A DNA stretch of 64,000 nt from Niastella sp966212235 (lineage in GTDB: Bacteria; Bacteroidota; Bacteroidia; Chitinophagales; Chitinophagaceae), in contig CBIHPP010000001.1 in NCBI GenBank assembly GCA_966212235.1, positions 620,001-684,000 of the forward strand, given 5' to 3'. The position numbers were made by a program, and so were the translations under genes. The notes under the pieces were generated by a model. The model saw only the letters and a program-made list of their open reading frames with translations, made no database searches and was not told where the DNA came from. Of the stretch, positions 9,058-17,963 are shown one piece after another (positions within the stretch are counted from its first letter, which is position 1; each line of letters starts with the position of its first letter).

Positions 9058-9717
9058 ATGACATTCAGCGAATTTTATTCTACGTTTCCTGTATTCGTTG
9101 TTGGGTTGGCTGCCCTCACCAGCCTCATCAGCTTTCGGAATAATTACCCGGATGCACTCAAAAAAATGAGTGTATTATGGGTCATTAACTTTTGTGTTGA
9201 CCTTACCGGGCATATTACCAAGTATTATGACATCAAAAATCACTGGTTGTATAATATCTTATTCTGGATCATGTGCCTGGCCCTGGCGTATTTATATGAT
9301 CGGCAAATTCATAATAGAAGGGTTCATAATAGTATCCGGTGGTTCTATATCCTGTTCCCGTTACTGATAGTAGCTGAAACCATGGCGGTTGGAATAGGGA
9401 ACCTTCAACCCGTTATTATAGTTACCGGGGGCATTTTTATGATCTTTCTCTCCGCTTGTTATTTCAGGCAACTGTACCTTAGTGACGAAAGCGAAAAGAT
9501 CACCTGGGACCCCTGGTTCTGGTTCAGTTTTGGTTTTATTATTCATTTCGGTAACACAACCCCCTTTCTTGGAATGCTGAATTACTTATGGCGACGCTAT
9601 CCTGAGTTTACCAGTTTCTACTATTTGTATTTCTGTAATTCCTTCACTATCTTACTGAACATCCTTATCATAACCGGTTTTTTATGCAGGAGAAATTATC
9701 AGCAGAAGTTGCGTTGA
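9058..9717 (+). CDS. Multi-pass membrane protein (about seven helices), partner of a histidine kinase
   Basis: The 219-residue protein has about seven hydrophobic segments (roughly residues 10-26, 38-55, 62-80, 95-115, 120-140, 150-172, 185-208). No enzyme or transporter motif was recognised. Its last 34 bases overlap the start of the histidine kinase gene in another frame, indicating translational coupling. The kinase itself has only one membrane helix and almost no sensory region, so this protein is a good candidate for the sensing subunit, but that is inference from position. Confidence 0.8.
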   Translation: MTFSEFYSTFPVFVVGLAALTSLISFRNNYPDALKKMSVLWVINFCVDLTGHITKYYDIKNHWLYNILFWIMCLALAYLYDRQIHNRRVHNSIRWFYILFPLLIVAETMAVGIGNLQPVIIVTGGIFMIFLSACYFRQLYLSDESEKITWDPWFWFSFGFIIHFGNTTPFLGMLNYLWRRYPEFTSFYYLYFCNSFTILLNILIITGFLCRRNYQQKLR

Positions 9718-10481
9718 TCCTATTTGGAAGTACCGCGATCATTCTGCTGCTCACTGGTTTGATAGTACTTTCTCTTTTTATAAACCAAAAGAGAAAATAC
9801 CGGTATCGCCAGGAGAAATTTGAAATGAAAAATAATTTCGACCGGGAGCTACTGCGTTCACATTTGGAAATTCAATCACAGGCTTTTGAAAGCATTTCCC
9901 GCGAACTGCACGATAATGTAGGTACCCTTATTTCTATTGCCATGGTGCATATAAGGTCCCTGTGTGGCTGTATAACCGGAAATGAACAACAGAAACTGAC
10001 AGAAGCGGATAGTTTATTAAATGAAGCCATGGATCTGCTACGGGATATTTCCAGAAGTATAAACCCCGAAAATATCAATCGCCTTGGCTGGCAAAGATCA
10101 TTCGTTGCCGAACTGGACAGGATCCGTAAAACGAATTTATTTATTGTTCATTATTCAGAAGAGGGAGAGCCGTTCACTATTGAACTGCAGAAGCAGGTCA
10201 TTATATTCCGGATCCTGCAGGAAACGCTGAATAACATTGTAAAGCATTCCAATGGGGGCCACATCAATACCCATGTTTATTTTTCGAATTCCGAAGTCAT
10301 TATTACCATTAAAGATGATGGAAAAGGATTTCAGCACCAGCTAACAGATCTGTCTGTTCAGGGATCAGGATTAAAAAATATGCGGGCGCGTGCAGCCATG
10401 CTGCCGGCCGTGCTTGATATTGAAAGCAGGGTAGATGCAGGGACTTTGGTCACGCTTTCTTACAAAGAATCAATTATGTAA
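9684..10481 (+). CDS. Sensor histidine kinase, NarL/DesK type (HisKA_3)
   Basis: The 265-residue protein has one N-terminal membrane helix (about 8-30), a short coiled linker, a HisKA_3 dimerisation helix with phospho-acceptor motif RELHDNVG (about residues 75-82) and a HATPase_c domain: N-box ETLNNIVKHSN, G1 box IKDDGKGF and G2 region GSGLKNM. There is no periplasmic or PAS sensor, so input probably comes from the overlapping membrane-protein gene. It is followed after 13 bases by a NarL-type response regulator, its presumed phosphorylation partner. Confidence 0.93.
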   Translation: MQEKLSAEVALILFGSTAIILLLTGLIVLSLFINQKRKYRYRQEKFEMKNNFDRELLRSHLEIQSQAFESISRELHDNVGTLISIAMVHIRSLCGCITGNEQQKLTEADSLLNEAMDLLRDISRSINPENINRLGWQRSFVAELDRIRKTNLFIVHYSEEGEPFTIELQKQVIIFRILQETLNNIVKHSNGGHINTHVYFSNSEVIITIKDDGKGFQHQLTDLSVQGSGLKNMRARAAMLPAVLDIESRVDAGTLVTLSYKESIM

Positions 10482-10494
10482 AACATCAACCCCA

Positions 10495-11121
10495 ATGATC
10501 AAAACAGCCATCGTTGAAGACCAAAGCCGGTACCGGGATCTGTTGCGACTGATCCTTTCCGGGGCCGATAACATACAGCTTTTATTTGAACGGGAGCATT
10601 GCCGCAACATTATTGATGATGTGGTAAAAGAAATGCCCGATGTGCTGATCATGGATATCGATCTGCCTGGCAAGAGCGGTATAGATGCCGTTATTGAATT
10701 AAAGGCCGTATTCCCTGAAATAAAAATTTTAATGCTTACTGTTTTTGAAGAAGATGAGAAAATATTCGCAGCTATTAAAGCAGGCGCCAATGGCTATCTT
10801 TTGAAAAAAGATCCGCCGCAGAAAATTCTGGATGCCATTAAAGAACTCAGTGAGGGAAAGGCATCTATGAATGGATTGATCGCAAAAAAAGTAATGGAAT
10901 ACTTTTATAAAAAAAAGACGGCGCCCAATGTAGATGAATTTAATTTAACAAAGCGCGAACATGAAATACTGGAACTGCTTATAGAAGGATTAAGTTATAA
11001 AGAAATTGCCTCGAAAGTCTTTATCTCACCTGAAACGATGAATTCCCACATCAAGAATATATACCAGAAACTCAATGTGCACTCCCGCGCACAGATCAAT
11101 GCCCGGTTTGGTAATAAGTAG
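10495..11121 (+). CDS. LuxR/NarL-family response regulator
   Basis: The ATG at 10495 gives 208 residues and puts the conserved start TAIVEDQ at the N-terminus. The receiver domain carries the acidic pair ED (residues 7-8), the phospho-acceptor Asp in VLIMDIDLPG and the Lys of KKDPP. A GerE-type helix-turn-helix follows (LTKREHEILELLIEGLSYKE to NVHSRAQ). It is the last gene of the 8613-11121 operon. Target genes are not known. Confidence 0.93.
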   Translation: MIKTAIVEDQSRYRDLLRLILSGADNIQLLFEREHCRNIIDDVVKEMPDVLIMDIDLPGKSGIDAVIELKAVFPEIKILMLTVFEEDEKIFAAIKAGANGYLLKKDPPQKILDAIKELSEGKASMNGLIAKKVMEYFYKKKTAPNVDEFNLTKREHEILELLIEGLSYKEIASKVFISPETMNSHIKNIYQKLNVHSRAQINARFGNK

Positions 11122-11138
11122 CAAACCCGTGAGGCACT

Positions 11139-11291
11139 TTAGATCGTAAAAAGTGTTATGATCCAGATCGTTGCAATGAGCATGACCGCCTGATAATAAC
11201 TCCAGAAAGCGCCCATATCATTCTCCTTTTCATAATTCGCCAGACTGACAAACATCCCAATGATGGGGATCCAATATATTAGTTTAGGCAT
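11139..11291 (-). CDS. Small membrane protein of 50 residues
   Basis: On the minus strand an ATG at 11291 opens a 50-residue frame ending in TAA at 11139. The product begins PKLIYWIPIIGMFVSLANYE, has a charged turn (EKEND) and then a second hydrophobic stretch AVMLIATIWIITLFTI, so it looks like a two-helix hairpin membrane protein. It is convergent with the response-regulator gene, with 17 bases between the stop codons. Coding is likely because hydrophobicity is organised in two membrane-length blocks with a polar turn. Function unknown. Confidence 0.6.
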   Translation of the reverse strand: MPKLIYWIPIIGMFVSLANYEKENDMGAFWSYYQAVMLIATIWIITLFTI

Positions 11292-11351
11292 AAAGCAATC
11301 GTTCCTCCAGTTTAAAGATACATCAATTCTTTGTTAACGCTTCACAACCAA

Positions 11352-11396
11352 AGAAGGCTGTCCTGTCCCGGTTTAACCGGGACGGGACAGCCTTCT
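11352..11396 (-). terminator. Strong hairpin terminator between the small membrane protein and the T9SS cargo gene
   Basis: A long stem (arms AGAAGGCTGTCC and GGACAGCCTTCT, continued by TGTCCCGG/CCGGGACG with one mismatch) around a five-base TTTAA loop. It starts 25 bases after the stop of the minus-strand gene 11421-13841 and is followed on that strand by a weak T-rich stretch, so it most likely ends that transcript. It also separates it from the small gene downstream. Confidence 0.75.
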
Positions 11397-11420
11397 AATT
11401 GATCGTGCAATTGCAATAAA

Positions 11421-13841
11421 TTATCTATTTAACTGCAATAACTTCCCCGTTACTTTTTTATCTCCTACACTCAGCACATAAAACAATTGGGCCGATTTCA
11501 TGGATGGCAGGTATACCTGGAACGTATTGGCGCCAGATAGAATGCGTCCCTGGAAAACAGTCTTTACCTTTTGCCCAAGCGAATTGTACAATTCCAGACT
11601 TGCATTTCCCCCTTGAGAAGCGGTTACCACAAATTTCACGTTATCGCTAAAAGGATTGGGAAACGCTTTAACGGTCGTTTGACCTTCAGCCACGTTCAGG
11701 TCCGCTACGATCGGCGTATTGTCCGGGGTTGAAGTTGTTGCTATTCTTGCGCCTTGTGAACACGCGGATGCATCACAATTGACGGCCCCTGAAATACAAC
11801 CCGAACTCAGTTTTTTAACCTTTATACCAGTTACCGAACCTGCAGCCAGGTTATTGAACACCGCACTGGCCTGCCAGCTTGTACCATTATTTATGCTATA
11901 CTCATAATCTGCTCCAAGCGGACTCAGTATGGTTATACTTCCTGTTGCTGGTCCGCACAGCGAAGGTTGCACAACGCAAACAGTTGGCGTAGGTGGTGCG
12001 ACTGAATTTACAGTGACCGTCACTGCATCTGTATTACTACAACCCGAAGATGTATTGGTTTTGGTTACCGTATATACAGTCGTTGACGATGGGTTGGCGG
12101 TAGGATTGCTGACATTGGCGTCACTTAAGCCTGTAGTTGGTGACCATGAATAACTGAAACCGGCTTCTGATGCTACCCCAATTTGTTTACCGCTTGTAAA
12201 GGCGCTACAGGTTTTGGTAAAGTCGTCTCCTGCATTAGCTACAACGGCTGCATTATTCACCGTTACCGTTACTGCATCTGTATTACTACAACCTGAAGAT
12301 GTATTGGTCTTGGTTACCGTATAGGTAGTCGTTGATGATGGATTGGCGGTGGGGTTGCTGGCATTGGCGTCACTTAAACCTGTGGCCGGTGACCATGAAT
12401 AAGAGAAACCGGCTTCTGATGCTACACCAATTTGTTTACCGCTTGTATTGGAAATACAGTTTTTGGTGAAGTCGTCTCCTGCATTAGCAACAACGGCTGC
12501 ATTATTCACCGTTACCGTTACTGCATCTGTATTACTACAACCTGAAGATGTATTGGTCTTGGTTACCGTATAGGTAGTCGTTGATGATGGATTGGCGGTG
12601 GGGTTGCTGGCATTGGCGTCACTTAAACCTGTGGCCGGTGACCATGAATAAGAGAAACCGGCTTCTGATGCTACACCAATTTGTTTGCCGCTTGTATTGG
12701 AAATACAGTTTTTGGTAAAGTCGTCTCCTGCATTAGCTACAACGGCCGTATTATTCACCGTTACCGTCACCTGATCTGTGTTGCTGCAACCCGAGGACGT
12801 AAAGGTTTTGGTTACAGTATAGGTAGTCGTTGACGATGGATTGGCAGTGGGATTGCTGGCAGTGGCATCACTTAAACCCGTGGCTGGTGACCATGAATAA
12901 GTGAAACCGGTTTCTGATGCCACACCAATTTGTTTGCCGTTTGCATTGGAAATACAGTTTTTGGTGAAGTCATCTCCGGCGTTGGCTGTAACGGGTGCAG
13001 AAGCTGTCACCGTCGTAAACCTGGTAGATGTACAATTTAAAGCGTCAGTAATTGTCACGGTATACTTTCCTGCTACTAAACCGGTAAGGTCCTGGTTGGT
13101 TGACTGACCTGGAGGAATAACGCCGCCCAAACTGGCAACCCATGCGTAAGTATACGGAGCTTTTCCACCCAGCGGGGTCATATTAATAGCACCTGGTGTG
13201 GCGCAGGTAGCGTTGGTAACACCAAAGCTGGCATCGAGGCCGGTATTAATTTGTATTGAATCGAGGGTACCGCATTTGGGATTAATGGTAGCAGAATTGA
13301 TGGTAGCACAAGTGCTCTTTGGAGAAGCGTCTGTCCATGCCAAAAACAGATCCTTTATGGTTAACGATTGACCACATACGTATCCAATTTGGGTGAACGC
13401 CAAAGTAGTAATCGCATTACTGGCCACTGGACCTCCGCAGCCTGAAATTGACCTGGTAGATGAAATGGTGCCGTTACTGTTCCGTATTACCAGAGTGCCC
13501 CAAAATGCAAAAGCAGTTCTTGTTGAACCGGTCTTGTTATTTATGGACAAATTCAATGTCCTTTTTACCGAATCTCCTGTTGTACATTCATTACAAATAG
13601 TTGTACCAGGCAAGGCAGCCTCCACAAGGAGAAGGTCCTTGGAAGTACAGGAAGTTGCAGGCGGAAACGTTGTTGTTGTTTGTGAGAAGGCCTGTGAAGA
13701 AAACAGGCAGGCCAGTAGAAAAAGAACGAGCCTGTTTTTTATGATTAATTCATACCAGGCGCTGCGTTGAACATGAGCAGTAACCCGAAGACTATCATAG
13801 GCAGATAGTCTTCGGGTTCTCAGCGTAAAGGGGTGGGTCAT
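11421..13841 (-). CDS. Repeat-rich T9SS cargo protein
   Basis: The 806-residue product has an extended polar N-terminus followed by a signal peptide (LVLFLLACLFSSQAFSQ, about 38-54). The middle (about 280-610) holds four tandem repeats of 83 residues, each with NAGDDFTK, SYSWSPATGLSD, NPTANPSSTTTYTVTKT and SGCSNTDAVTVTV, resembling PKD/SprB-type Ig-like repeats. The last 85 residues are a type A T9SS sorting domain (FPNPFSDNVKF, GANTFQVYLPS, ending GKLLQLNR). ATG 13841 is the only upstream ATG in frame; it places a long hairpin inside the first codons. The product is presumably secreted and surface-attached. Central copies are almost identical in DNA, so repeat number may vary between strains. 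Confidence 0.88.
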   Translation of the reverse strand: MTHPFTLRTRRLSAYDSLRVTAHVQRSAWYELIIKNRLVLFLLACLFSSQAFSQTTTTFPPATSCTSKDLLLVEAALPGTTICNECTTGDSVKRTLNLSINNKTGSTRTAFAFWGTLVIRNSNGTISSTRSISGCGGPVASNAITTLAFTQIGYVCGQSLTIKDLFLAWTDASPKSTCATINSATINPKCGTLDSIQINTGLDASFGVTNATCATPGAINMTPLGGKAPYTYAWVASLGGVIPPGQSTNQDLTGLVAGKYTVTITDALNCTSTRFTTVTASAPVTANAGDDFTKNCISNANGKQIGVASETGFTYSWSPATGLSDATASNPTANPSSTTTYTVTKTFTSSGCSNTDQVTVTVNNTAVVANAGDDFTKNCISNTSGKQIGVASEAGFSYSWSPATGLSDANASNPTANPSSTTTYTVTKTNTSSGCSNTDAVTVTVNNAAVVANAGDDFTKNCISNTSGKQIGVASEAGFSYSWSPATGLSDANASNPTANPSSTTTYTVTKTNTSSGCSNTDAVTVTVNNAAVVANAGDDFTKTCSAFTSGKQIGVASEAGFSYSWSPTTGLSDANVSNPTANPSSTTVYTVTKTNTSSGCSNTDAVTVTVNSVAPPTPTVCVVQPSLCGPATGSITILSPLGADYEYSINNGTSWQASAVFNNLAAGSVTGIKVKKLSSGCISGAVNCDASACSQGARIATTSTPDNTPIVADLNVAEGQTTVKAFPNPFSDNVKFVVTASQGGNASLELYNSLGQKVKTVFQGRILSGANTFQVYLPSMKSAQLFYVLSVGDKKVTGKLLQLNR
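11995..12990. repeat. Four tandem 249-bp coding repeats
   Basis: The sequence AGTCGTCTCC or its near match occurs at 12221, 12470, 12719 and (as AGTCATCTCC) 12968, an exact 249-bp spacing, equal to 83 codons. The two central copies differ at only a few bases. The outer copies are more diverged, as expected when copies are added or lost in the middle of an array. Confidence 0.9.
13782..13818. repeat. Perfect 15-bp inverted repeat at the start of the cargo gene
   Basis: Arms AACCCGAAGACTATC (13782-13796) and GATAGTCTTCGGGTT (13804-13818) pair perfectly around a 7-base loop. The element lies 23-59 bases inside the longest frame of the minus-strand gene, before the signal peptide. There is no T-tract on either side, so a simple terminator is unlikely. 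It may be a regulatory RNA hairpin, or it may show that the true start differs. Confidence 0.7.
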
Positions 13842-14698
13842 ACCAAAATATTTTTAAGTTCAGAAATAGGGGTTATAGGCTTCAGTGCCACGAAGGTGAA
13901 AGTGAAAAACACTATGCATAAAAAATATATACTACTGATTGTGCTGTATGGGGATGGCCGGGCGACCTGGCCCTGTGACTGGTATACCAATGAGGCAAAC
14001 ACCGGGGTGATGCCATATAACCTGTTATCATAAAGTAATCGTTTGATGCATAGATTGCCCATTCAGCATACCATATGAATGAACACACGGATGCCGTAAT
14101 GAATTAAAAAGTAAAAATCAATAAGTGTGGAATGCAGAGGATGAAAAAGAGAAAACAGTTGTTATTTAATATGGGATCACAGAAGAATGGATAGACAAGA
14201 TCATTCATAAACCGTGTTGAGGTGGCGGATAGTTTCTACGGTATTCAAATGAATGGTTCAATGTCTACACTGAAGTTATAACAATTTATTTTATATATAT
14301 TCTTTTATTATTTATTTTGACTTAAATCAAACACGTTATAATTAAACCTAACCACCATCAGTTATTTCCATTTGCTATTCAACCAACAGGTAACGATTTT
14401 TTGAAATCCAACTATTACTACGAGCCAGTCTTTTTGAATATTTCATTTTTGTACGATTTCCAAAAGAAGCGAATGTGTTAGTGGTCGTATTGAAGATTTA
14501 TATGGGAGTCAAAGCAACTGATGGCAACCTAACGACAATCAATAATGGATTGGAGTTATTCAATTTACAAGTACGATTTTTTACAATTCGATGAATGGAC
14601 TAGACAGTTTCGGTTAATATTGTATTATTACATGACCTTTTTGTCTGGCATTCCAATGCGAGATAAATATATATAACAATCCAACTATCCGTAGAAAA
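13842..14698. other. Long AT-rich intergenic region
   Basis: This 857-base gap separates divergent surface-protein genes. It has short open frames (one from ATG 13914 of 39 codons) with no recognisable product. At 14407-14421 lies TCCAACTATTACTAC, which matches 13 of 15 positions of the motif found ahead of the PUFA-type genes. The last 100 bases before 14699 are AT-rich and presumably hold the promoter of the adhesin operon, but no convincing TAnnTTTG element was seen. Confidence 0.5.
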
Positions 14699-17600
14699 AT
14701 GAAACGCTTACCCGTACCCTTAATTGTATTATTAATTATTACCTATTGTGGTAATTATACGCAGGCACAGTCTACCGATGTTAATGCTTCTAAAGTCTCT
14801 TTTACATCGCTGAACAGTAGTCCTGTAAATGTACAGGATACCGAACGGGATGATTCAACTGTTTTTACTTCCTGGGACCCTGTCTTACAACAAAGCAATA
14901 ACCCATCAAGCTGTAATGGTTCTGAAGGGTCATTTTCATTCAGCGGACTGTTGCCTAACACAACTTACCAGGTAACTTATACCGATGATGGCGTAGTAAC
15001 AGGTCCTGTAACCATTGCTTCAAACGCAGCAGGGCAATTAACCATCACCGGTTTGAATGCAGGTATATATAGCAATTTTATATTTGATTTTAACGGCAGC
15101 ATAACGAGTGTATTAACAGGGCAACAATTATCAAACCCGATAACGGTTCCCCTTTTCAGTTCCTTTGCTTCTATTTGTGCAGGCGGTACGCCACCGGCTT
15201 TACCGGGAATATCCAATAATGGTATCGGCGGTACCTGGAACCAGACGACCGTTAATAATCAAACTTCAGGCAGCTATATTTTTACACCTGCAGCCGGCAC
15301 CTGTGGTATACCAGTTACTGTTAACATTGTTGTAATACCAAAAGTGATAGCCACTTTTCCGTTTGGAACATCTCTTACGATTTGCCAAAACGGTTCCGTA
15401 CCGATATTATCCAATACATCTACCAATGGAATTACAGGTACCTGGAACCCGGCGGTGGTTGATCCTAATAATTCCGGCACGTATATATTTACAGCAACTT
15501 CCAGTGGATGCGTTACCGGAACAACATTCACCGTTACGGTGAGACCGAATATTACACCATCTTTTACTTTTGGCGCCAGCGCTACTATTTGTGAAGGAGA
15601 TGGGGTTGTTACATTGCCCAATGCATCATCAAACGGAATAACCGGTACCTGGAGCCCGGCTATAGTAAGCAACACCAGCAGCGGAACGTATATATTTACG
15701 CCTGATGCCGGCCAGTGCGCTCCACCGGTAACTTATACCGTAACAGTCAATCCGAGAATTACACCTACGTTCACGTTCGGTTCAACCTTAACGATCTGTA
15801 CCGGTGGAACGGTGCCCGTTTTACCCACCACATCAGTTAACGGAATAACCGGTACCTGGACCCCGGCAGTGGTAAGCAACACCGCAAGCGGAACTTACAC
15901 GTTTACCAGTTCTACCCCATGTACACCTCCGGTAACCTTTATGGTTACGGTTAATTCGATCATTGCACCCGTATTTACTTTTGGCTCCAGCGCTTCTATT
16001 TGTGATGGCGATCCGGTTGCTACGTTACCCACTACATCGGCAAATGGAATAACCGGCACCTGGGCCCCGGCTGTAGTGAGCAATACCTCAAGCGGAACCT
16101 ATACGTTTACACCGGCTGCCGGCCAGTGCGCCACACCGGCGACCTATACCGTAACGGTTAGTCCGAGAACCATACCCACATTTAATTTCGGCCCAACGTT
16201 AACGATCTGTTCAGGCGAAGCGGTGCCCGTTTTACCTGCCACATCAACCAATGGAATAGCAGGTGCCTGGAGCCCGGCTGTGGTGAGCAATACCACAAGC
16301 GGAACCTATACATTTACCAGCCCCGCAAACCCATGCTCACCTTCGATAACGTTTGTGGTAACGGTTGATCAGAAAATTATACCCACGTTCACTTTGGGCG
16401 CCAGTGCTTCTATTTGTGCAGGCGATCCCGTTGCTACGTTACCCAATACATCCACCAATGGAATAACCGGCGCCTGGAACCCGGCTGTGGTAAGTAATAC
16501 GACAAGCGGAACCTATACATTTACGCCTACTGCCGGCCAGTGCGCTACAACAACAACTTATTCAGTGACCGTTAATCCCATTGTTGTACCCGCATTCACT
16601 TTCGGCACCAGCGCTTCTGTTTGTGAAGGCGATCCTGTAGCTACGTTACCCAATACATCAACAAATGGAATAACCGGCGCCTGGTCCCCTGCTGTTGTAA
16701 GCAATACGACAAGCGGAACCTATACATTTACGCCTGCTGCCGGCCAGTGCGCTACACCGGCAACCTATACTGTAACGGTGAGTCCGAAAATTACACCCAC
16801 ATTTAATTTCGGTCCCACTTTAACGATCTGTTCGGGAACAACCTTACCAGCTCTGCCCACAACTTCCACGAATGGCATCATGGGTACCTGGGCGCCAGCT
16901 TTGAATAATACAGCAACCACTACGTATACATTTACACCAACGGCCGGGCAGTGTGCACCAACAACGACCCTGACGATCACCGTTGATCAAAAAGTAATAC
17001 CGACGTTCACCCCGGTTGCGCCAATATGTACCGGCACTACGTTAACTGCCCTGCCCACAACATCCAATAACGGTATCACGGGTACCTGGGCGCCGGCTTT
17101 GAATAATACAGCAACCACAACCTATACATTTACGCCAACGGCAGGCCAGTGCGCGGCCACAACGACATTAATTATTACAGTAAATCAGAAAGTAACACCG
17201 ACGTTCGCGGCCGCTGCACCAATATGTTTTGGAGATACGCTGGCAGCATTGCCGTCATCATCGACCAATGTTATACCTGTTACAGGTATATGGTCACCGG
17301 CATTGAATAATAAAGCAACAACAACTTATACATTTACTCCTGATCCAGGGCAGTGTGCCGCTACTACTACTTTTACCTGGCAGGTTACTCCTGTGCCCTC
17401 CCTTATCAGTATAATAAGAGATACAGCCGTTAATGACGGTACGGTTTTGTCGCCCTATAATTTTGCAGTAGACGATCCGGCAGGTGGCATAAAATGGAAT
17501 AATTCAAATCCGGCTATCGGCCTGGCTGCTTCAGGTACCGGCAACATTCCTTCTTTTAAAGCAACCAATACCACCGATACGCCTTTTACCGCAATCATTA

Positions 17601-17944
17601 CTACGATCCCTTTCATTAGTGGTTGTGCCGGCGTATCTCAATCCTATAAAATAACGGTGCGTCCATTGGATAAAGACATCTTTGTGCCCAATATATTTTC
17701 TCCGAACGGAGATACCTATAATGATCAGCTTTTTATTTACGGAAATTATATCGCTTCTGTTGAGATGCAAATTTTCAATCAGTGGGGCCAACGACTTATA
17801 ACGCTTACCAGTACGCACGAGGGGTGGGATGGCAAATACAAAGGCAGCGGCCAGCCTGTGGGTGTTTATGTATATGTGCTGAAAGCAGTATTGACAAATG
17901 GAAAGAAGATTAATATGAAAGGTTCTGTTACGCTTATTCGATAA
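14699..17944 (+). CDS. Giant repeat adhesin-like protein with gliding-motility (type B T9SS) C-terminal domain
   Basis: The 1081-residue product starts with a signal peptide (residues 1-24, ending TQAQ). After a 140-residue N-terminal region come about eleven repeats of 66-69 residues (about 150-890), each with an IC-G-D start, a LPNTSTNGITGTW block, SGTYTFTP and a closing TYTVTV strand, so a beta-sandwich fold is likely. A further Ig-like region precedes a CHU_C/gliding-motility-associated domain (about 990-1081: FVPNIFSPNGDTYND, IFNQWGQ, GWDGKYKG, GVYVYVLKA). This architecture matches SprB-like adhesins exported by the T9SS. The next two genes, a PorP/SprF protein and a PorE-like protein, are the expected export and anchoring partners. 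Confidence 0.9.
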   Translation: MKRLPVPLIVLLIITYCGNYTQAQSTDVNASKVSFTSLNSSPVNVQDTERDDSTVFTSWDPVLQQSNNPSSCNGSEGSFSFSGLLPNTTYQVTYTDDGVVTGPVTIASNAAGQLTITGLNAGIYSNFIFDFNGSITSVLTGQQLSNPITVPLFSSFASICAGGTPPALPGISNNGIGGTWNQTTVNNQTSGSYIFTPAAGTCGIPVTVNIVVIPKVIATFPFGTSLTICQNGSVPILSNTSTNGITGTWNPAVVDPNNSGTYIFTATSSGCVTGTTFTVTVRPNITPSFTFGASATICEGDGVVTLPNASSNGITGTWSPAIVSNTSSGTYIFTPDAGQCAPPVTYTVTVNPRITPTFTFGSTLTICTGGTVPVLPTTSVNGITGTWTPAVVSNTASGTYTFTSSTPCTPPVTFMVTVNSIIAPVFTFGSSASICDGDPVATLPTTSANGITGTWAPAVVSNTSSGTYTFTPAAGQCATPATYTVTVSPRTIPTFNFGPTLTICSGEAVPVLPATSTNGIAGAWSPAVVSNTTSGTYTFTSPANPCSPSITFVVTVDQKIIPTFTLGASASICAGDPVATLPNTSTNGITGAWNPAVVSNTTSGTYTFTPTAGQCATTTTYSVTVNPIVVPAFTFGTSASVCEGDPVATLPNTSTNGITGAWSPAVVSNTTSGTYTFTPAAGQCATPATYTVTVSPKITPTFNFGPTLTICSGTTLPALPTTSTNGIMGTWAPALNNTATTTYTFTPTAGQCAPTTTLTITVDQKVIPTFTPVAPICTGTTLTALPTTSNNGITGTWAPALNNTATTTYTFTPTAGQCAATTTLIITVNQKVTPTFAAAAPICFGDTLAALPSSSTNVIPVTGIWSPALNNKATTTYTFTPDPGQCAATTTFTWQVTPVPSLISIIRDTAVNDGTVLSPYNFAVDDPAGGIKWNNSNPAIGLAASGTGNIPSFKATNTTDTPFTAIITTIPFISGCAGVSQSYKITVRPLDKDIFVPNIFSPNGDTYNDQLFIYGNYIASVEMQIFNQWGQRLITLTSTHEGWDGKYKGSGQPVGVYVYVLKAVLTNGKKINMKGSVTLIR

Positions 17945-17963
17945 AAAATCTAATATCCTGAAT

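Noticed and set aside
13833..14062. Overlapping short frames on both strands after the T9SS cargo gene start
   Set aside because: Neither has a recognisable signal, family motif or plausible upstream context. They overlap each other, so at most one could be real.
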